From the NCBI GenBank assembly GCA_947561395.2, contig OX387185.1, positions 46,510,602-46,574,601 of the forward strand: DNA of 64,000 nt, read 5' to 3'. Both the position numbers and the translations under genes were made by a program. The stretch is from Buxus sempervirens (taxonomy: Eukaryota; Streptophyta; Magnoliopsida; Buxales; Buxaceae). The notes below the pieces were generated by a model that was not told the origin of the DNA, made no database searches, and saw nothing but the letters and a program-made list of their open reading frames with translations. Of the stretch, positions 11,128-23,614 are shown one piece after another. The first letter of the stretch is position 1, and every line of letters starts with the position of its first letter.

Positions 11128-14100
11128 GCTAAGCTGGCAGCATAATATATATCTGGATTGTAATGTTCTTTCTGCATTGTATGAAAGGGAAGTCAATGAT
11201 CATCATTTTTATAAGTAGATCAGGAATTCCAGAACTAATAATGAACACACTGATGAGAGGCTAAGGAGAAATGCTTTTCAGATACCATATGAGTGAGAAA
11301 TCTTCCCAAAATATGTTGTTATGGTTGATGCAATGATAATGATAAGAGTTATATAAGATGCTCAAGATGTCTTCTCTTGTTTAAATCATTTCTCCCATTT
11401 TTCAGGATCTCGTGACCTCTACTGAGAATTTTGTGGCTGTGCTTAGAAGCTGGAGCAGGCAGCAATGAAGTGGTTTTTTGGATAATTAATATTGCTTGCT
11501 AAACTACTACATGCTTGAAGTGGATGGTGTGGGTTCAATGAGGAAATATGTTCAGAAGAAAGTCTGGAAATGCATTAACAACCAGGAATTATTTATATTA
11601 AATGGTAGCATATAATGGTAGTAATGAGACAATGATGGCTGTTGCCTGGGTATTCTCAGCACGATGGGAAATGGTTAATTCAAAGTTGCTAAAATGCTTA
11701 GACTGAACCTTCAAGCTTGCTTCATCATAAGTACAAAAGAAGATGAGGTTTCATGAGGATCGAGAGGCAGGAATATTGCTCTCTTTTCTTGAGACCTGCA
11801 GTATTAGATTATAATATCACTGATGTCATCACATTTTGCCCTCATGGATGCATGCTCTTCAGGTGATCTCTCATTGTTGATCTACAATTTTAATGTTCTG
11901 AATTCTGTGTATTTGCATATCTGGTTGGATATACATAGGCTTTCTTGGTGCTAAATTGCTCTGAGTATCATGTATGGTGTAAAGTGTAATACTAGTTATA
12001 TCATTTTGTATAGAAATTTACCTAACAAAGAATTATCCCAAAACTCACCTTAAGGGAAAGCTCAAGAAAAATGCCTTGAGGCTTCACTTTTTTTTTCCCC
12101 CTTAATTTAAGGTGTATGCCGGGCATTTTGTCCTTGGAACACCTCCCATAAGGAACACCCAGCACAGGATACCTACCTTAGGAGCATCTTAAAATGGATG
12201 GGGGTTTGACCAGGGCTTGGCCACTACAAAAAAAATAAAAAATGAAAAACAAGAATTGGGGGCAGACAGGAGGAAACTTTTAGCACCAACTTTTAGAAAA
12301 CCGCCACTAAGACAATTTTTTTCAAGAACTGCATATAATCCTGTTTATTCTCTTCAAATCCTATCTCTCTGTGATACACACACACATACTCTCTCTCTCT
12401 CTCTCTCCGTAAATCGAATTCATGATTCAGAGGGAAATTGTAGCTTCATTCTTAAGCTTTGAAGATTAGATAATGTCCAATCTTATTGATCTAAATCTCT
12501 GTTTCATCAGATCTGATACTCTTTTACACCTTCTCCGCTGGAATCATTAAATCCATTTCAAGGGTATTCTATTTTAGTTTTGATAATATGGATTATATGG
12601 AAAAGATACCATAAAAGTGGCTATCCAGATAGCTGACTATCAAATGGGAGCAATAGATAGGCCATGTCTTCCCTTAACATGGCATAATCAGATCGGCCCA
12701 TGCAAAGAAGTAAAATGGATAAGTTGTTAGAAAAACTTTTCAGTTTTTATGAACAGGAATTGTTTTTCCTACACAACTAGTTGGAATAAGGCTTTTATTA
12801 TTATCTTATGGAAGATTGCTATTATATGTTCCTTAGCTGTTTGATCCTTTGTTTAGCGTGTATTTTGATCATGCTGGTAGAGTTGAATTTGCTTTCTAGC
12901 GGAGCTTCTTACTATCAATAATTTATTGTAAGTGTTTTTATTTGATAAATATAATGTTGCAAGAGCTTATATCAATTCATTTTTAATTGCTATATACTCA
13001 TGAGTTTATTTGTTTAGTTTTAGGAATAATGTGTGGAAGCCAGGTTAAATGTGGAAGGTGCTAATCATTTGTCACTCAGAAAATGCTTCATGTCTTGATT
13101 TTTTTTATCCTTTCAATTTACTATTATTGAATTGTTGTTACTATCCACTATGTTAATGTTAATAATCAACTTGACAAGAAAATTTTGTGATGATATGATT
13201 TCAAACTAATAGTAAATTTGTATATGTGATTAACCTTTAATAATATTTATTTGGTCAATAACATTATGATATCTTAAACCATTCTAATGCCATAAATTGT
13301 TAGCAGTATGCATGAAAGCATAATTTCTCATTCAGTATCAAAAGAAAATATAAATTCTTGTATTATTGTGTCAGTTATGGTGTTTAGGTATTAGTTGTGT
13401 TTCACCTGGTGTGCCTCTAGAGTGGAACTAAAAGTAAAATTAGTATGGAGCCCTTTATTGTATGCGATGATTGTTTTGCTGGGCAAATGTTTTCTTTTTT
13501 CTTTTTTTTTTTGAATTCTAGACATAAAATCAATGGAATTTGACAGTACAGGGAACGAAGCTGCTCGCTCTTTTAAACCATACCTCTCGGTGCCTTCTGA
13601 TCAGCCGTCAGCATTGCTGCTCCTCTAATTGCCGCAAAATCAAAACACTTTGCCATCGTGTGAGTAAATGCAGTTTCCAATTTTTAGGTATTGGAAGGCT
13701 TAATTTCTGATGAAGTTTCAGTCATAGAAGTGGAATGATTTTTTTCATGTTACATGAGCAGACACATCTGAGGTCCATTCTATGTTTACATGGATTTAAG
13801 GACCAGTATATATGATTGAACCGGTCACCACTACCATCAATGTATGTGTGCACTAATCCAACTGAAAGGAGGTCAAAAAAATTTAAAAGGGAAAAAATAA
13901 ATTTGGAAAAATCTGAAATGTAAATCAACTTTGTTTGTGTTTTTTCTCAAAAAAAAGTTGAATAAATATGAACAACTTTTTTACACGAACAGATCATAAC
14001 AATACTGCAGTCTGATCAGTGGTAGGCTGGGAATTTTATTTTATTCATGGCCACACAGGAGCAGAAAATGCACAATTTGTTAAGACTTACAAATACATGT

Positions 14101-14484
14101 CTATTGCATATAAGTAACCAAAAATATTAATAAAATATTCTGTTTCAAAGCTTGAAATTGTTGGCTGGGATGTAGTGGTTTTCATATATTAAGTTGTATA
14201 ATCAGATTCTATTTTAAAATTGGAAGTTTTTGATTAGTGAGAGCCAGTCATACCAAACTGGCCAATACCGGCCAATACAAGGAACTGTGTTTCTTCATTT
14301 CTCAAGATAGTAGTTGCCTCTATAATTTAATTCATAAATATCTGGTTCATGTATTTGCAGGATGTGAAAAACCATCAACAAAGTTCTTGAGTGGCAATCC
14401 AGATCTCATTATGCAGATGTTAAGGTTTGTGGAGCCTAATAATACTAGACACTCAGCGGTGAGCTCGTGGGGGGTTGCAAGGTG
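11128..14484. other. Intergenic region after HAC copy A
   Basis: The first few hundred bases are probably the 3' UTR of copy A. Similarity to copy C stops about 11150. The remainder is AT-rich with a CA/CT microsatellite at about 12377-12408. I see no gene, no convincing RNA and no element with clear ends. Confidence 0.5.
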
Positions 14485-15020
14485 TTAGCAATGGATATTT
14501 ACATTATATTAGGGTTATATCCCTATTCTTGGAATTGATCATTGTAACTTTCTGTTCGTGACATAGTGGAAAACAGCGGCCGTGGATGTAGCCCTATTTT
14601 GGGGTGAACCACGTAAAAATCTGTGTTTTCTCTATTCAATTTTTTTTTCTTCGCTTTTGCTCCTAGCGATCTTTAGGAATCAGGTCGGATTCCTTTCAGC
14701 AGATGCAAAGTTTGTTCATATGGCAACCATGTTGGAGGTGAACAGAGATGAATTAGAGTTTGCAATTTAAATCGATTATCAAAAGTTGCCACCAATTGTA
14801 TAGCAAAATTTTAGGGCATTTCTGTAATTTTTGGTGTTTATCATAAACATATTTAAATTGGGTTTTGTAGATGATTTTAGAGTGTGTTCTTTGTAGTTTT
14901 TTTTACAGGAACAGGGTGTGAGAACAGTTGCAACCGTATTTTTTGCAGATCTAGTTGAAGAAACTCTCATCATATGTGGATGTAGGCATTTTGGTGAAAT
15001 ACGTAAATCATGTGTTTTTA
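14485..15020 (+). mobile_element. Possible Ty1/copia LTR fragments (fossil)
   Basis: Two stretches resemble the end of plant copia LTRs: one near 14581-14625 with a GCCGTGGATGTAG...GTGAACCACGTAAA pattern, and a weaker one near 14975-15020 with GTGGATGTAGGC...ACGTAAATC. A TGTTAGCAATGG at 14485 could be the LTR start. No internal domains, primer-binding site or target duplication were found. Old and broken. The HAC 5' fragment near 38604 has a similar motif. Confidence 0.35.
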
Positions 15021-15255
15021 TTATATAGAATTTTATACATGTAATTTTGTACATGTAAAATTATACATGCTGGGATTCTATATTCGAATTCCAAATGGAA
15101 ATACATGGAAAAAGGCGGTACTTTTCATAATTTTCCCAAATATAAATGGCAATTTGGTCACTGCAATACTTTCAACAATTAAACAGCTACCACTATCACT
15201 GATTATTCTAATTTGAAATGAGGAAATAAAAAATCTGAGGGTGCCATTCTCATAA

Positions 15256-15528
15256 AATGAAAGGGAGTTTGCTTGACATCTTTGCCTAAAATTTGAGGCA
15301 TTGAATGCCCTTAAGTTGAAAACCCATTCTCATTAAATAAAAATATATAAAGAGAGGCATTGAGGCATTGAATGCCCGAATGGGAAGTTGAAAACCCATT
15401 CGGGCCCCTTTTTCTTTTTCCGAGCATTATCTTCCCCAAACAAAACAATCCCCCACTATCGTAACTACCTGGCTGTTTGTTAAAGTGGGCTCATGTTTTC
15501 TACGCGCGTAGCGCGTGTAGTCTCCTAG
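15256..15528 (+). mobile_element. Helitron-like 3' terminus
   Basis: The segment ends with a GC-rich palindrome (ACGCGCGTAGCGCGTG), a short spacer, then CTAG followed by host T at 15529, the standard plant Helitron 3' end (hairpin plus CTRR before T). Just inside is an 80-bp imperfect duplication containing GAGGCATTGAATGCCC. Similar words flank it (AAAGGGAG.TTGCTTGA at about 15262 and 15537). The 5' TC end was not located, so the left limit is only a guess. Confidence 0.5.
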
Positions 15529-15799
15529 TTAAATAAAAGGGAGCTTGCTTGATAGTTTCACCTCCAACGCATTTACGGTTGCTTGAATTGCTACTCAACT
15601 TGGCTTGCAATATCATTGCTCTCCATTACAATATCGCCGTGGGGAATGAAGAGCAAGTTTTGGAACTAGTGGGATGCAGATTTGAGACCATATTAGCTAG
15701 TCCTGTCCGCTGGAAGATTTGCCGATCCAATGGTGACCGGAAAATCTTCCAGCCGACTTCAAGTCTCTAGATTCGGTGGCTTGACTTGTATGGAGGGAA

Positions 15800-16262
15800 A
15801 AATTAAATTCTAGTGATAATTTTTTAAAAAGAATTTTGATTTAGTCCACTCACTTTTGGATAATCAGACATTAGTGATACTATATCAACATATTATTTGA
15901 AAACGAGTGTCATTTTAATTTTCATGAATAGCAACGCCCTTAGTATGTATCTATTAGGGAATTAGGTAAATTCCATTTTTAGACTTGCAAACTCACTTCA
16001 GGAACTTGTAAACCCCTAATAGACTTGAAAATCCAATTTGAAGACATGTAAATCCAATTTACAGACTTGTAAGTCATATTATTAAACTCGTAGATCCAAC
16101 CTGAGGATTCAAGATTAATACATACTAGGGGAATTGTTGTTTATGAATAGTAAAACGATACTCGTTTCCAAAACTCTTAAAAAGTATCACCAATGTCTTA
16201 TTATCCAAAATTGAGTGATTGAATTTGAATTATGTTCAATAAGTATAACTAAATATCAATTT
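15800..16262. mobile_element. Foldback MITE (first of a pair)
   Basis: Long imperfect inverted repeat: the arm at about 15811-15960 (with GGATAATCAGACATTAGTGA) pairs with about 16115-16255 (with TCACCAATGTCTTATTATCC). The centre has repeated GACTTG.AAATCC words. No coding capacity, so a non-autonomous DNA element. Superfamily undecided. Confidence 0.6.
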
Positions 16263-16324
16263 TACCTTTTACGAATATGTCCGAACATGGAAAATGAAAG
16301 TCCGGTTCATTTGGAATGGGGAAA

Positions 16325-16669
16325 TTGGCTTTTAGTGAAACTTTTTTAAAACAATTCAGATTCAGTTGCCCAATTCTAGGTAATTGAGATTTAGTAGTAC
16401 TTTTTAAAAAGAATTGAGAATCAATGTCATTTCATTATTCATAAAAAATTTGTTCCAAAAATACCCTCAAAAGACTTTGAAATCTTTTTTACTCATTTTG
16501 ATACGGGTGAAGTTTGCAAGTCTTTTGAGGGTATTTTTGGAAGAAATTATTCATGAACAGTAAAATGATACTGATTCTCAATTATTTCAAAAAAGTACCA
16601 CTAATTGTCAATTACCTAAAATTGAGTGACTGAATCTGAATTATTTTGAAAAATATCACCAAAAACCAT
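16325..16669. mobile_element. Foldback MITE, TTGGTTTTTAGTGATA family
   Basis: Nearly palindromic 345-bp element. The left arm from TTGGCTTTTAGTGAAAC pairs with the right arm ending TATCACCAAAAACCAT, and the centre is also palindromic (TACCCTCAAAAGACTT / AAGTCTTTTGAGGGTA). A shorter relative with perfect 16-bp ends lies at 42114-42270. Confidence 0.65.
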
Positions 16670-16685
16670 TCAAACAATCAACATT

Positions 16686-17300
16686 GAGATTTGTCGATTA
16701 ATTGAATGGTATTTTCGATTAATCGAAAAATTGCAATGATTATCGAAGATTCACGATAAACTAACGTGTATTCGTGGAATATTAAACTTGTATCTTTCGA
16801 AGATTTAACCTGTATCCTACGATGATCATGCTTGTTTCCATAATGGTCAACCAAATATTATATGTATCCCACAAAGATCATACTTGTATCCGTTGATGAT
16901 TCGTCTGACATCCTTGAAGATCTAACATCCATCCTTCGATGATTTGAAATTTCGATTAACCGGAATCTTAGATTGTTGTTTTGTGATTCATCGAAAGGTG
17001 TTCGATTAATCAAAATTCATGGACGCATGATTAACACTCGATTAAAGCCCAATTTAACGTTTGTACATTCATTCGAGTTCGATTAATCGAAGGGTAATTT
17101 TTAAACTTTGAAAAGCGTTACAGTGATTCTGATTAATTGTAAATTATGCGATTAATCGAGCTACAGTGATTTCTAACTGAAACGCAATTACACAAAAAAA
17201 TTTACACATTTTTTAACATTTGACTTTTTCAAAGCATGTTTTTGTAAATACTTGGGAAAATGCAGTCCTTTCAATAATTTTCCCTCTATCTTTCCTTTTT
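16686..17300. repeat. Copy of a long-TIR MITE (one arm), TTCGATTAATCGA-rich
   Basis: About 600 bp that is the reverse complement of most of 41215-41905. Characterised by many ATTAATCGA words and the arm motif GTAAATACTTGGGAAAATG followed by CCTTTCAATAATTTTCCC. The opposite arm is missing. The arm alone recurs at 24522-24640. Confidence 0.65.
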
Positions 17301-17489
17301 TTTTCTAAAATGGTCCCTTTTTTCTAAAAGGGGCAAAGTTTCATCTATATTACTAACATGATGATTCTAAGGAATATTCTTAAGAATCTGGTTGGCTATT
17401 TGAGTTAGTCCGAAAATTTTTTAAGATTTTTTAAGAAAATTAATTGACAAAAACTCTTAATTCCCATAAAAAAAAACTACACATTAAAG

Positions 17490-18257
17490 ATCTCTATATT
17501 ATCAAGTAACCATGAGTATTACTCCCTAGATAAACTTGGTTGAGGAAAATGCCATCCGGATAACGTGCCACCTCTAAACCAAGGAAATACTTAAGATCAC
17601 CAAGGTCTTTGATCTTAAAAGAATCAGCTAAGAAGGCCTTGATATTGCACAGAGCATCGAGGTCATTCCCTATCAACAAAATTATCATAAACATAAACAA
17701 GTAAAGCAGTGAATGATTTGCCTTGAATCTTGGTGAAAAAGGGAGTCATCAACTTGGGATTGAGTAAATCCAACAGCGAGAAGAGTATTGGAAAGCTTGG
17801 AATACTACGGGCAAGAGGCCTGCTTCAAACCATGGAGGGACTTGTGTAGGTGACCAACACGGGTCTCCCCCATACGACAATAACCAGGTGCAATGTCATG
17901 TAGACTTTTTCATCAAGATCACCGTGGAGGAAAGCATTATTAACATCTAGCTGATGAAGAAACCAATGATGGGTAGCAGCAATGACCAAAACACAACAAA
18001 CAGTCATGAGTTTGGCAATTGGTGCAAAAGTATTGTGATAGTCTAGGCCTTCAACCTGCATGTATCCCTTATCTAGGGGCGGCTCAAAGGGGTAGGCCAC
18101 TTAGGCTACCGCCTAAGGCCCCCCAAACTACAAGGCCCCAAATTTTTAAATTTTTTTTCTTAAACATTAAGCCCTTAAGCGCCCCCCCCTAAGGCCCCCC
18201 AAACTACAAGGCCCCAAATTTTTAAATTTTTTTTCTTAAACATTAAGCCCTTAAGCG

Positions 18258-18292
<35 letters not shown>

Positions 18293-19480
18293 CTATTGAG
18301 TTTTCTTCTTTTAATGTTTTTTTAATAATTTTTCAAATGTTAAGGCTCACGAAGGCCTCACTTTTATTGATTCTATGGATCTACTCATGTCCTAAAAAAA
18401 ATTGAAGGTTGATTCAATGAAGGCCCCACTTAACGGTTAAGATTTAAGAGAGGTTTGATTCTCTCGATCTAGTCATGTCCCAAAAAAAAAATTACATTTA
18501 GAACACCCAAAAAAAATCGTGGAATACCCTTTCTCTCTCGTTTCTAAAAAAGGGAAAAGGGGCTTAGGGTTTATGTTTTATGAAAAACAAAACACTCATC
18601 TTTTTACACCCATGTTCTTTTTTTGTTTGCTTCTGAAATCAAAGAATGATATTTCTAATCTTCTCTTCTTATTTGCTTCTGAAATCAAAGAGTGATTGAG
18701 TGACATTGCTATTGAGTTTACTTTCATACCCGTATTCGAGTGTACGTTACCGACTTACCAGAAGAGCTCTCCAACCATTGATGAGGCAAAGTACCAATAG
18801 GAGGCACTAATCGCTTTAAGCACAAAAGCTTGAAAGCCTTGTCTCGATTTTAGATTGATAAGTTCTTCTTCTTTCACATATTAGATTTCATTATTTTTTG
18901 TTTTCAATTTCTTTTTTCTGTTTATCGTAAGTACAATTGTTATTTTGTTTGATCTTATTCTTTATTATATTTCTTGTTTGATTTATTTCGTTTGAGCTTG
19001 TTCTTCATTTGATTTCCATCAGGACCATCACTAGTTAAAAAATATTTTTATATTCTTCGATTTACTGTTTGTTTTTAATATTTGAGATGACGGGTAGAAA
19101 ATATGTATCTGGATATGAAAAACTTAAGAAAAAAGGAGAATAGAAAGTTTAGTAAAATCTCAAAAAGGGGCCTTGAACAAATACTTTGTTGATAAAAGTG
19201 AACAAAATTCGAATCAAAAGGCCTCATTTTTGTGACCTTGCCTAAGGCCCCCAAAAAGTTTGAGCCGCCCCTGCCCTTATCCACCAAACGAGCTTTATGC
19301 CGTTCAATGGAACCGTTTGCACGAAATTTTGTTTTATAAACCCACTTGCAACAAATTGCTTTCTTGTCGGAGGGAAAGGGTTGGAGAGTCCAAGTGTGAT
19401 TGGCCTCCAAAGCTCGAAGTTCAAAAGACATGGCATCACGCCAATGTAGTGTTTTAAAACCCATGAGTTACTTGGAATAA
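17490..19480 (-). mobile_element. Ty1/copia pol fragment (fossil), split by a hAT element
   Basis: Fossil reverse-transcriptase part of a copia retrotransposon on the minus strand. Recognisable family blocks include [61 protein letters not shown] and DLGDLKYFLGLEVAR, in the normal order of a copia RT. No gag, integrase, RNase H or LTRs were found here. It is broken, with several breaks, and old. A 1.2-kb hAT element at 18074-19273 was inserted later. Confidence 0.85.
18074..19273 (+). mobile_element. Non-autonomous hAT transposon with transposase remnant
   Basis: Exactly 1200 bp, with ends TAGGGGCGGCTCAAA and TTTGAGCCGCCCCTG forming inverted repeats. It is flanked by perfect 8-bp duplications CCCTTATC (18066-18073 and 19274-19281), diagnostic of hAT. 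At 19086-19230 (+) a short piece resembles the N-terminus of hAT transposases of the TTF/ZMYM type (KYVSGYEKLKKK, then VKSQKGALNKYF in a shifted frame); the rest of the transposase is absent. A 76-bp tandem duplication (18117-18270) lies near the left end, followed by a run of 33 C at 18258-18290. It interrupts the copia RT. Confidence 0.85.
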
Positions 19481-19869
19481 ACGGCTGAGTAACTCGGCCA
19501 AGTAGAGATGCTGGTAAAGTCACCCTAAAACCTGGGGCAAGCTGTTAACCGAATTATAAGAACGATTTATCTAAAAACTCATCCGAATTTTTATGAGACT
19601 CACACGATTAACAAGGTGTAAATAGTTTTTTCTCATTGAAATATATTTGTTTCCTTTAATTAAAATGTCCATTTTCAGAGGTTTCCTTGTTAAAAAAAAA
19701 ATTCCTCAAATTTAAAAATTCCTTTGAATCCAAACAATCTGATTGGAAATTATCTCATTAAAATATATTTGTTTCCTTTAATTAAACCATACATCATGAG
19801 AGGTTTCATTCTCTAATAAATCCTAGAATATAACTGTGAGGAATGTTTCATTCTTTAAGAAATCCTAAA

Positions 19870-20141
19870 GGCTGTGTTTAGAACCCTAGATTTGGGGAGA
19901 AAATAAATGAAAATGCTAAAAATTTTTTTTCTCCCGTTTGGTTTTGAACGAAGGAAAATTAGATTTTCTCTCCCTCTTTTGCTCTAAAGTAAATAATTGT
20001 CTCTCTAAAAAGGTAAAGATTTTTAAAGAGAAGAAAAGTTTACTGTCACTTGTAATTACTCATACCACCCACCAACCCCATTATTACCACCATCCATCAC
20101 CACCTCCACCCACCATCACCGCCCCCCACCGCCCACCATCG

Positions 20142-20174
<33 letters not shown>

Positions 20175-20481
20175 ACCACTGTCACCGCCGCCGCTACCAA
20201 CCACCCTGACCCACCACCGCTTGCTACCACCTACAACCACCACCACCCGCCCACCACCACCCATTGCCGCTACTGCTACTCCACTAACACCCACCCGTTC
20301 CCATTCACACCACCACCACTCCAACCCATCATCTTATCGAAAATGTATATTTTTCTTCACATTTCTCATCTCATCCAAAAGAAAGAAAAAAGAAAATAAT
20401 TTTCTTTTCTCTTCTCTTCTCTTCTTTTCTTTTTGAGGTTTATTTTCTTTTCTCCCCAAATCCAAGACTCCAAACAAAGCC
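19870..20481. mobile_element. MITE-like element with GGCTKTGTTT ends, low-complexity core
   Basis: Left end GGCTGTGTTTAGAACCCTAG followed by ATTTGGGGAGAAAA pairs with the right end TTTTCTCCCCAAATCCAAG followed by ACTCCAAACAAAGCC. The core holds CACC-rich simple sequence and a run of 33 C at 20142-20174. I could not settle a target duplication. Pro/His/Gly-rich frames read from this core are not genes. Confidence 0.6.
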
Positions 20482-21046
20482 AAAATATATTTGTGAGGAA
20501 TGTGAAAAACGTAAATAATTAGACCACTACAAATTAAAATCTCTTATCTTGGTTTATGGATAATATGAAGATCAAGGAGGATAAGAACTCCTCAAATATA
20601 AAACACTTCTTGTATATATTGATTTCATAATATATATTTCTTGCTCATAAATTATCAAAAAAACTGCCCAAGTATTGTTTAAATTTTTGTATATTGTTTT
20701 TGAAAGTTTTCAAAATTATAAATTTTTATTTTAAAATATTAATACTAATTTTGTAATCACAAGCTAATAACTAGGTCCGAATTCCCGAGTTACTAGGATA
20801 GGTGTCCTCCCGAGTCACTAGGTCTATCCGGGTTTTTAAACATTGTGCCAATGTGAATGAGAAATTGCTTGAGAATAGCTAACGAGGTCAACGTGATTAG
20901 TGACAGCAAAAAGAAAAGTAATATGTTGTGGAGAAAAATGATTATTGAACCAATCTACTAAAGGGTAATCTTGATATTTAATCTTAAATAATTATAATTA
21001 GAAGGACAAAATTATCAATTAATATGTCTTTTTGTCTTGGCACCTC

Positions 21047-21415
21047 ATCAGCATTGTTGAAATTTTGATGTTCAAATCTCTAGAAGGGGAGACTCTTACA
21101 AATAACAAACTTCAATGTTTTATTAGATAGACGTTTAAGAAACGTCTAATACAGGATTATATCTCACTTCATCAGCATTGTTGAAATTTTGACGTTCAAA
21201 CACTAGAAGGGGAGACTCTTACAAATAACAAACCTCAATGTTTTATTAGATAGTCGTTTAAGAAACGTCTAAGACACGATTGTATCTCACTTCATCAACA
21301 TTGTTGAAATTTTGACATTTCAAAGCCTAGAAGGGGAGACTCTTCCAAATAACAAACCTCGCTGTTGTATTAGATTGACATTTAAGACATATCTAAGACA
21401 GGATTATATCTCACT
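21047..21415 (+). repeat. Three 123-bp tandem repeats upstream of the GMC gene
   Basis: Units start at about 21047, 21171 and 21294 (spacing 124 and 123). Each contains ATCARCATTGTTGAAATTTT, then AGAAGGGGAGACTCTT, then AAATAACAAAC, and an ACGTTTAAGAAACGTCT inverted repeat (decayed in unit 3). The last unit ends just before the TATA box, so the array sits in the proximal promoter. Confidence 0.85.
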
Positions 21416-21420
21416 GTGTT

Positions 21421-21431
21421 TTATATAAATA
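21421..21431 (+). promoter_or_regulatory. TATA box of the GMC oxidoreductase gene
   Basis: TTATATAAATA lies 73 bp before the ATG at 21504, a normal plant TATA position that puts transcription start around 21455. Confidence 0.6.
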
Positions 21432-21503
21432 CAACGTTAGTGACTCAAGTTAAAACAACACGTTGCCCACCAACAGCAAGTTAAGCATACAAGACCATCG
21501 AAC

Positions 21504-23614
21504 ATGGAGATTCAGCGAGTAATTGATAGGTCTTCCGCTGCATTTCTGCTCTTATTGATCTTCTCATCATCTTCCACTTTTGCAATTCGTCAAGGTAAGT
21601 TTTATACACACACCCCAGGAAGATGCTTTATTTCGATATCCATTCATCATATATAATCAGGTCTTAAAGCTCAGAGACATTGATAAGTTTTCTGACTACG
21701 TTGTTTGTATTGTTCTTGTGATACAGGAGATGGATTCCCTCATATGACTTCAGATGCAGGAGAGCTCTCAGGTTTGTCATTTGACTACATCATTGTAGGG
21801 GGAGGTACCAGTGGTTGTCCCCTAGCAGCAACCCTGTCAAAGAGATTCTCAGTGCTTCTGGTAGAACGAGGTGGATTGCCTTTTGGTGATCCCCTAGTAA
21901 CAGAAAGGAAGAATTACGGGTTTCCATTGTTACAAACCGATGAGTTCTCATCGGTTGCACAAAGGCTTGTCTCTGAGGAAGGAGTTACGATTTACAGGGG
22001 AAGGGTTTTGGGGGGGTCCACTGCAATCAATGGTGGTTTCTATAGTAGAGCAAGCAAGGATTTTATTAAGAAGGCTGGGTGGAATGAGGAGCAAGTGAGA
22101 GATTCTTATGAGTGGGTGGAATCTCAGGTAGTCTTTGTACCAAGGCTCAGCCCATGGCACTCTACTGTCAAAGATAGCTTTCTCGAGTCGGGAATTCTAC
22201 CTTTTAATGGCTTCAGCTTGGAGCATCTTGAGGGAACAAAAGTGGGTGGAAATATTTTTGATGAACTTGGGATGAGACATACTGCTGCACATATATTGAA
22301 GTCTGGAGATTGGGGTCATCTCACTGTTCTACTGAATACAACGGTAAAGAATGTCATCTTCCGTGATAATGGTAAGCAAGGTCTTGGCTTGTTTAATTTA
22401 TTTACTAGTGGTGGCACTCCTTATCCTCGTCCTTAACTATAGCATCAAAATAGGGGTTTAAATTTGAGTAGAAAGAGTAGTGGGGTGGCTATAGTTTTGG
22501 ATTGTTTTAGTTGCGGGAGGACAATAGTTGGAAAAAAACAAAAGGAGGCCAGAATTGGGGGAATATTCCACCTTCTTCCCTTCAATTATTAATATAGATT
22601 AACGGCAAAAACAGATTAGTGCCTTAAATTTTGTTTTGTGCTAAATGCCCTGCCATGTTTAATTCATTTTTTCCCTTTAACCCTGCAGAAGATGGAGGGA
22701 AGCCAAGAGCTTGTGGCATAAGGTTTATAAGGAGTAATGGCAGCCCAGATGAGACCTATGAAATCTACCTTAGCCAACCTTTGGTTGATACACAGCCGTG
22801 GGGTGATATAATACTGTCAGCAGGAGCATTAGGCAGTCCTCAGATCCTTATGTTAAGTGGCATTGGACCCCAAGAACACCTCAAAAAATTCGATATAGTA
22901 CCCATTGTCGACGCAAGAAATGTCGGAAAAGGTATCAAAGACAACCCACAGATCAGCCTTTCGGTAGACTCGGAGCAAAAACCTCGACCATCAGATCCAG
23001 CCCCAGCGGTTGGAATAGTAGATAATTTCCAGATCATAGTTCAATCGGGAATTGCACCCGTAAGCGCCAATGCAACAGATATGGGGATTATAGCAAAAGT
23101 TGCATTTCCAAGATCTGAAGGGATTCTAAAGCTGAGGAACACAGACCCCAGACGAAATCCCTCAGTCAAATACAATTATCTTTCGAGAAAGGGAGACCTG
23201 GACAAGTGTGTGAAGATGGGTCGGTTGATCGAGAGAGTTGCACAGTCCAAGTCGATCGATTTGTTTCTAGGACGCCACCGTAACAAAACCAGGAAGTCCA
23301 CCGCAGAGGAGCTGAGAGAATTTTGCAAGAAGAACGTGGCTTCATACTACCATTACCACGGAGGGTGCGCAGTTGGGTCTGTCGTTGATGAGGATTACAG
23401 GGTTCATGGAGTTGAAGGATTGAGGGTCGTTGATGGCTCAACCTTGGTGGAATCACCTGGTTCAAATCCAATGGCAACTCTGCTAATGCTTGGCAGGTAC
23501 GAAGGGATGAAGATATTGAGGGAGAGAGAACAGAAAGATGCCTTGCAGAACAAAATTCATGGCTACCATTATTGGCTAAAGAAACTGGGCTTGTTCTCCT
23601 TGGTTGTGCTATAG
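21504..23614 (+). CDS. GMC oxidoreductase, mandelonitrile lyase / HOTHEAD-like
   Basis: FAD-dependent GMC-family protein. Relatives are (R)-mandelonitrile lyases, which split cyanohydrins into aldehyde and HCN, and HOTHEAD-like oxidoreductases. Exons 21504-21594, 21727-22371 and 22689-23614 join in phase to 553 codons, a usual length. The N-terminus (MEIQRVIDRSS, then AAFLLLLIFSSSSTFA) is a clear signal peptide, so the protein should enter the secretory pathway. FAD-binding Rossmann motif DYIIVGGGTSGCPLAATLS near residue 50; GMC signature RGRVLGGSTAINGGFYSRAS; C-terminal HYHGGC, with an active-site His equivalent, and NPMATLLMLGRY. Introns have GT-AG ends. The middle region (GKGIKDNPQISLSV onward) looks somewhat compact against typical members. 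Sequence alone does not show whether it cleaves cyanohydrins or oxidises another substrate. Confidence 0.88.

Noticed and set aside
19938-20436. Pro/Thr/His-rich and Gly/Val-rich open frames on both strands
   Set aside because: They arise from CACC repeats and a poly-C run inside a MITE; overlapping frames on both strands have the same low-complexity origin.
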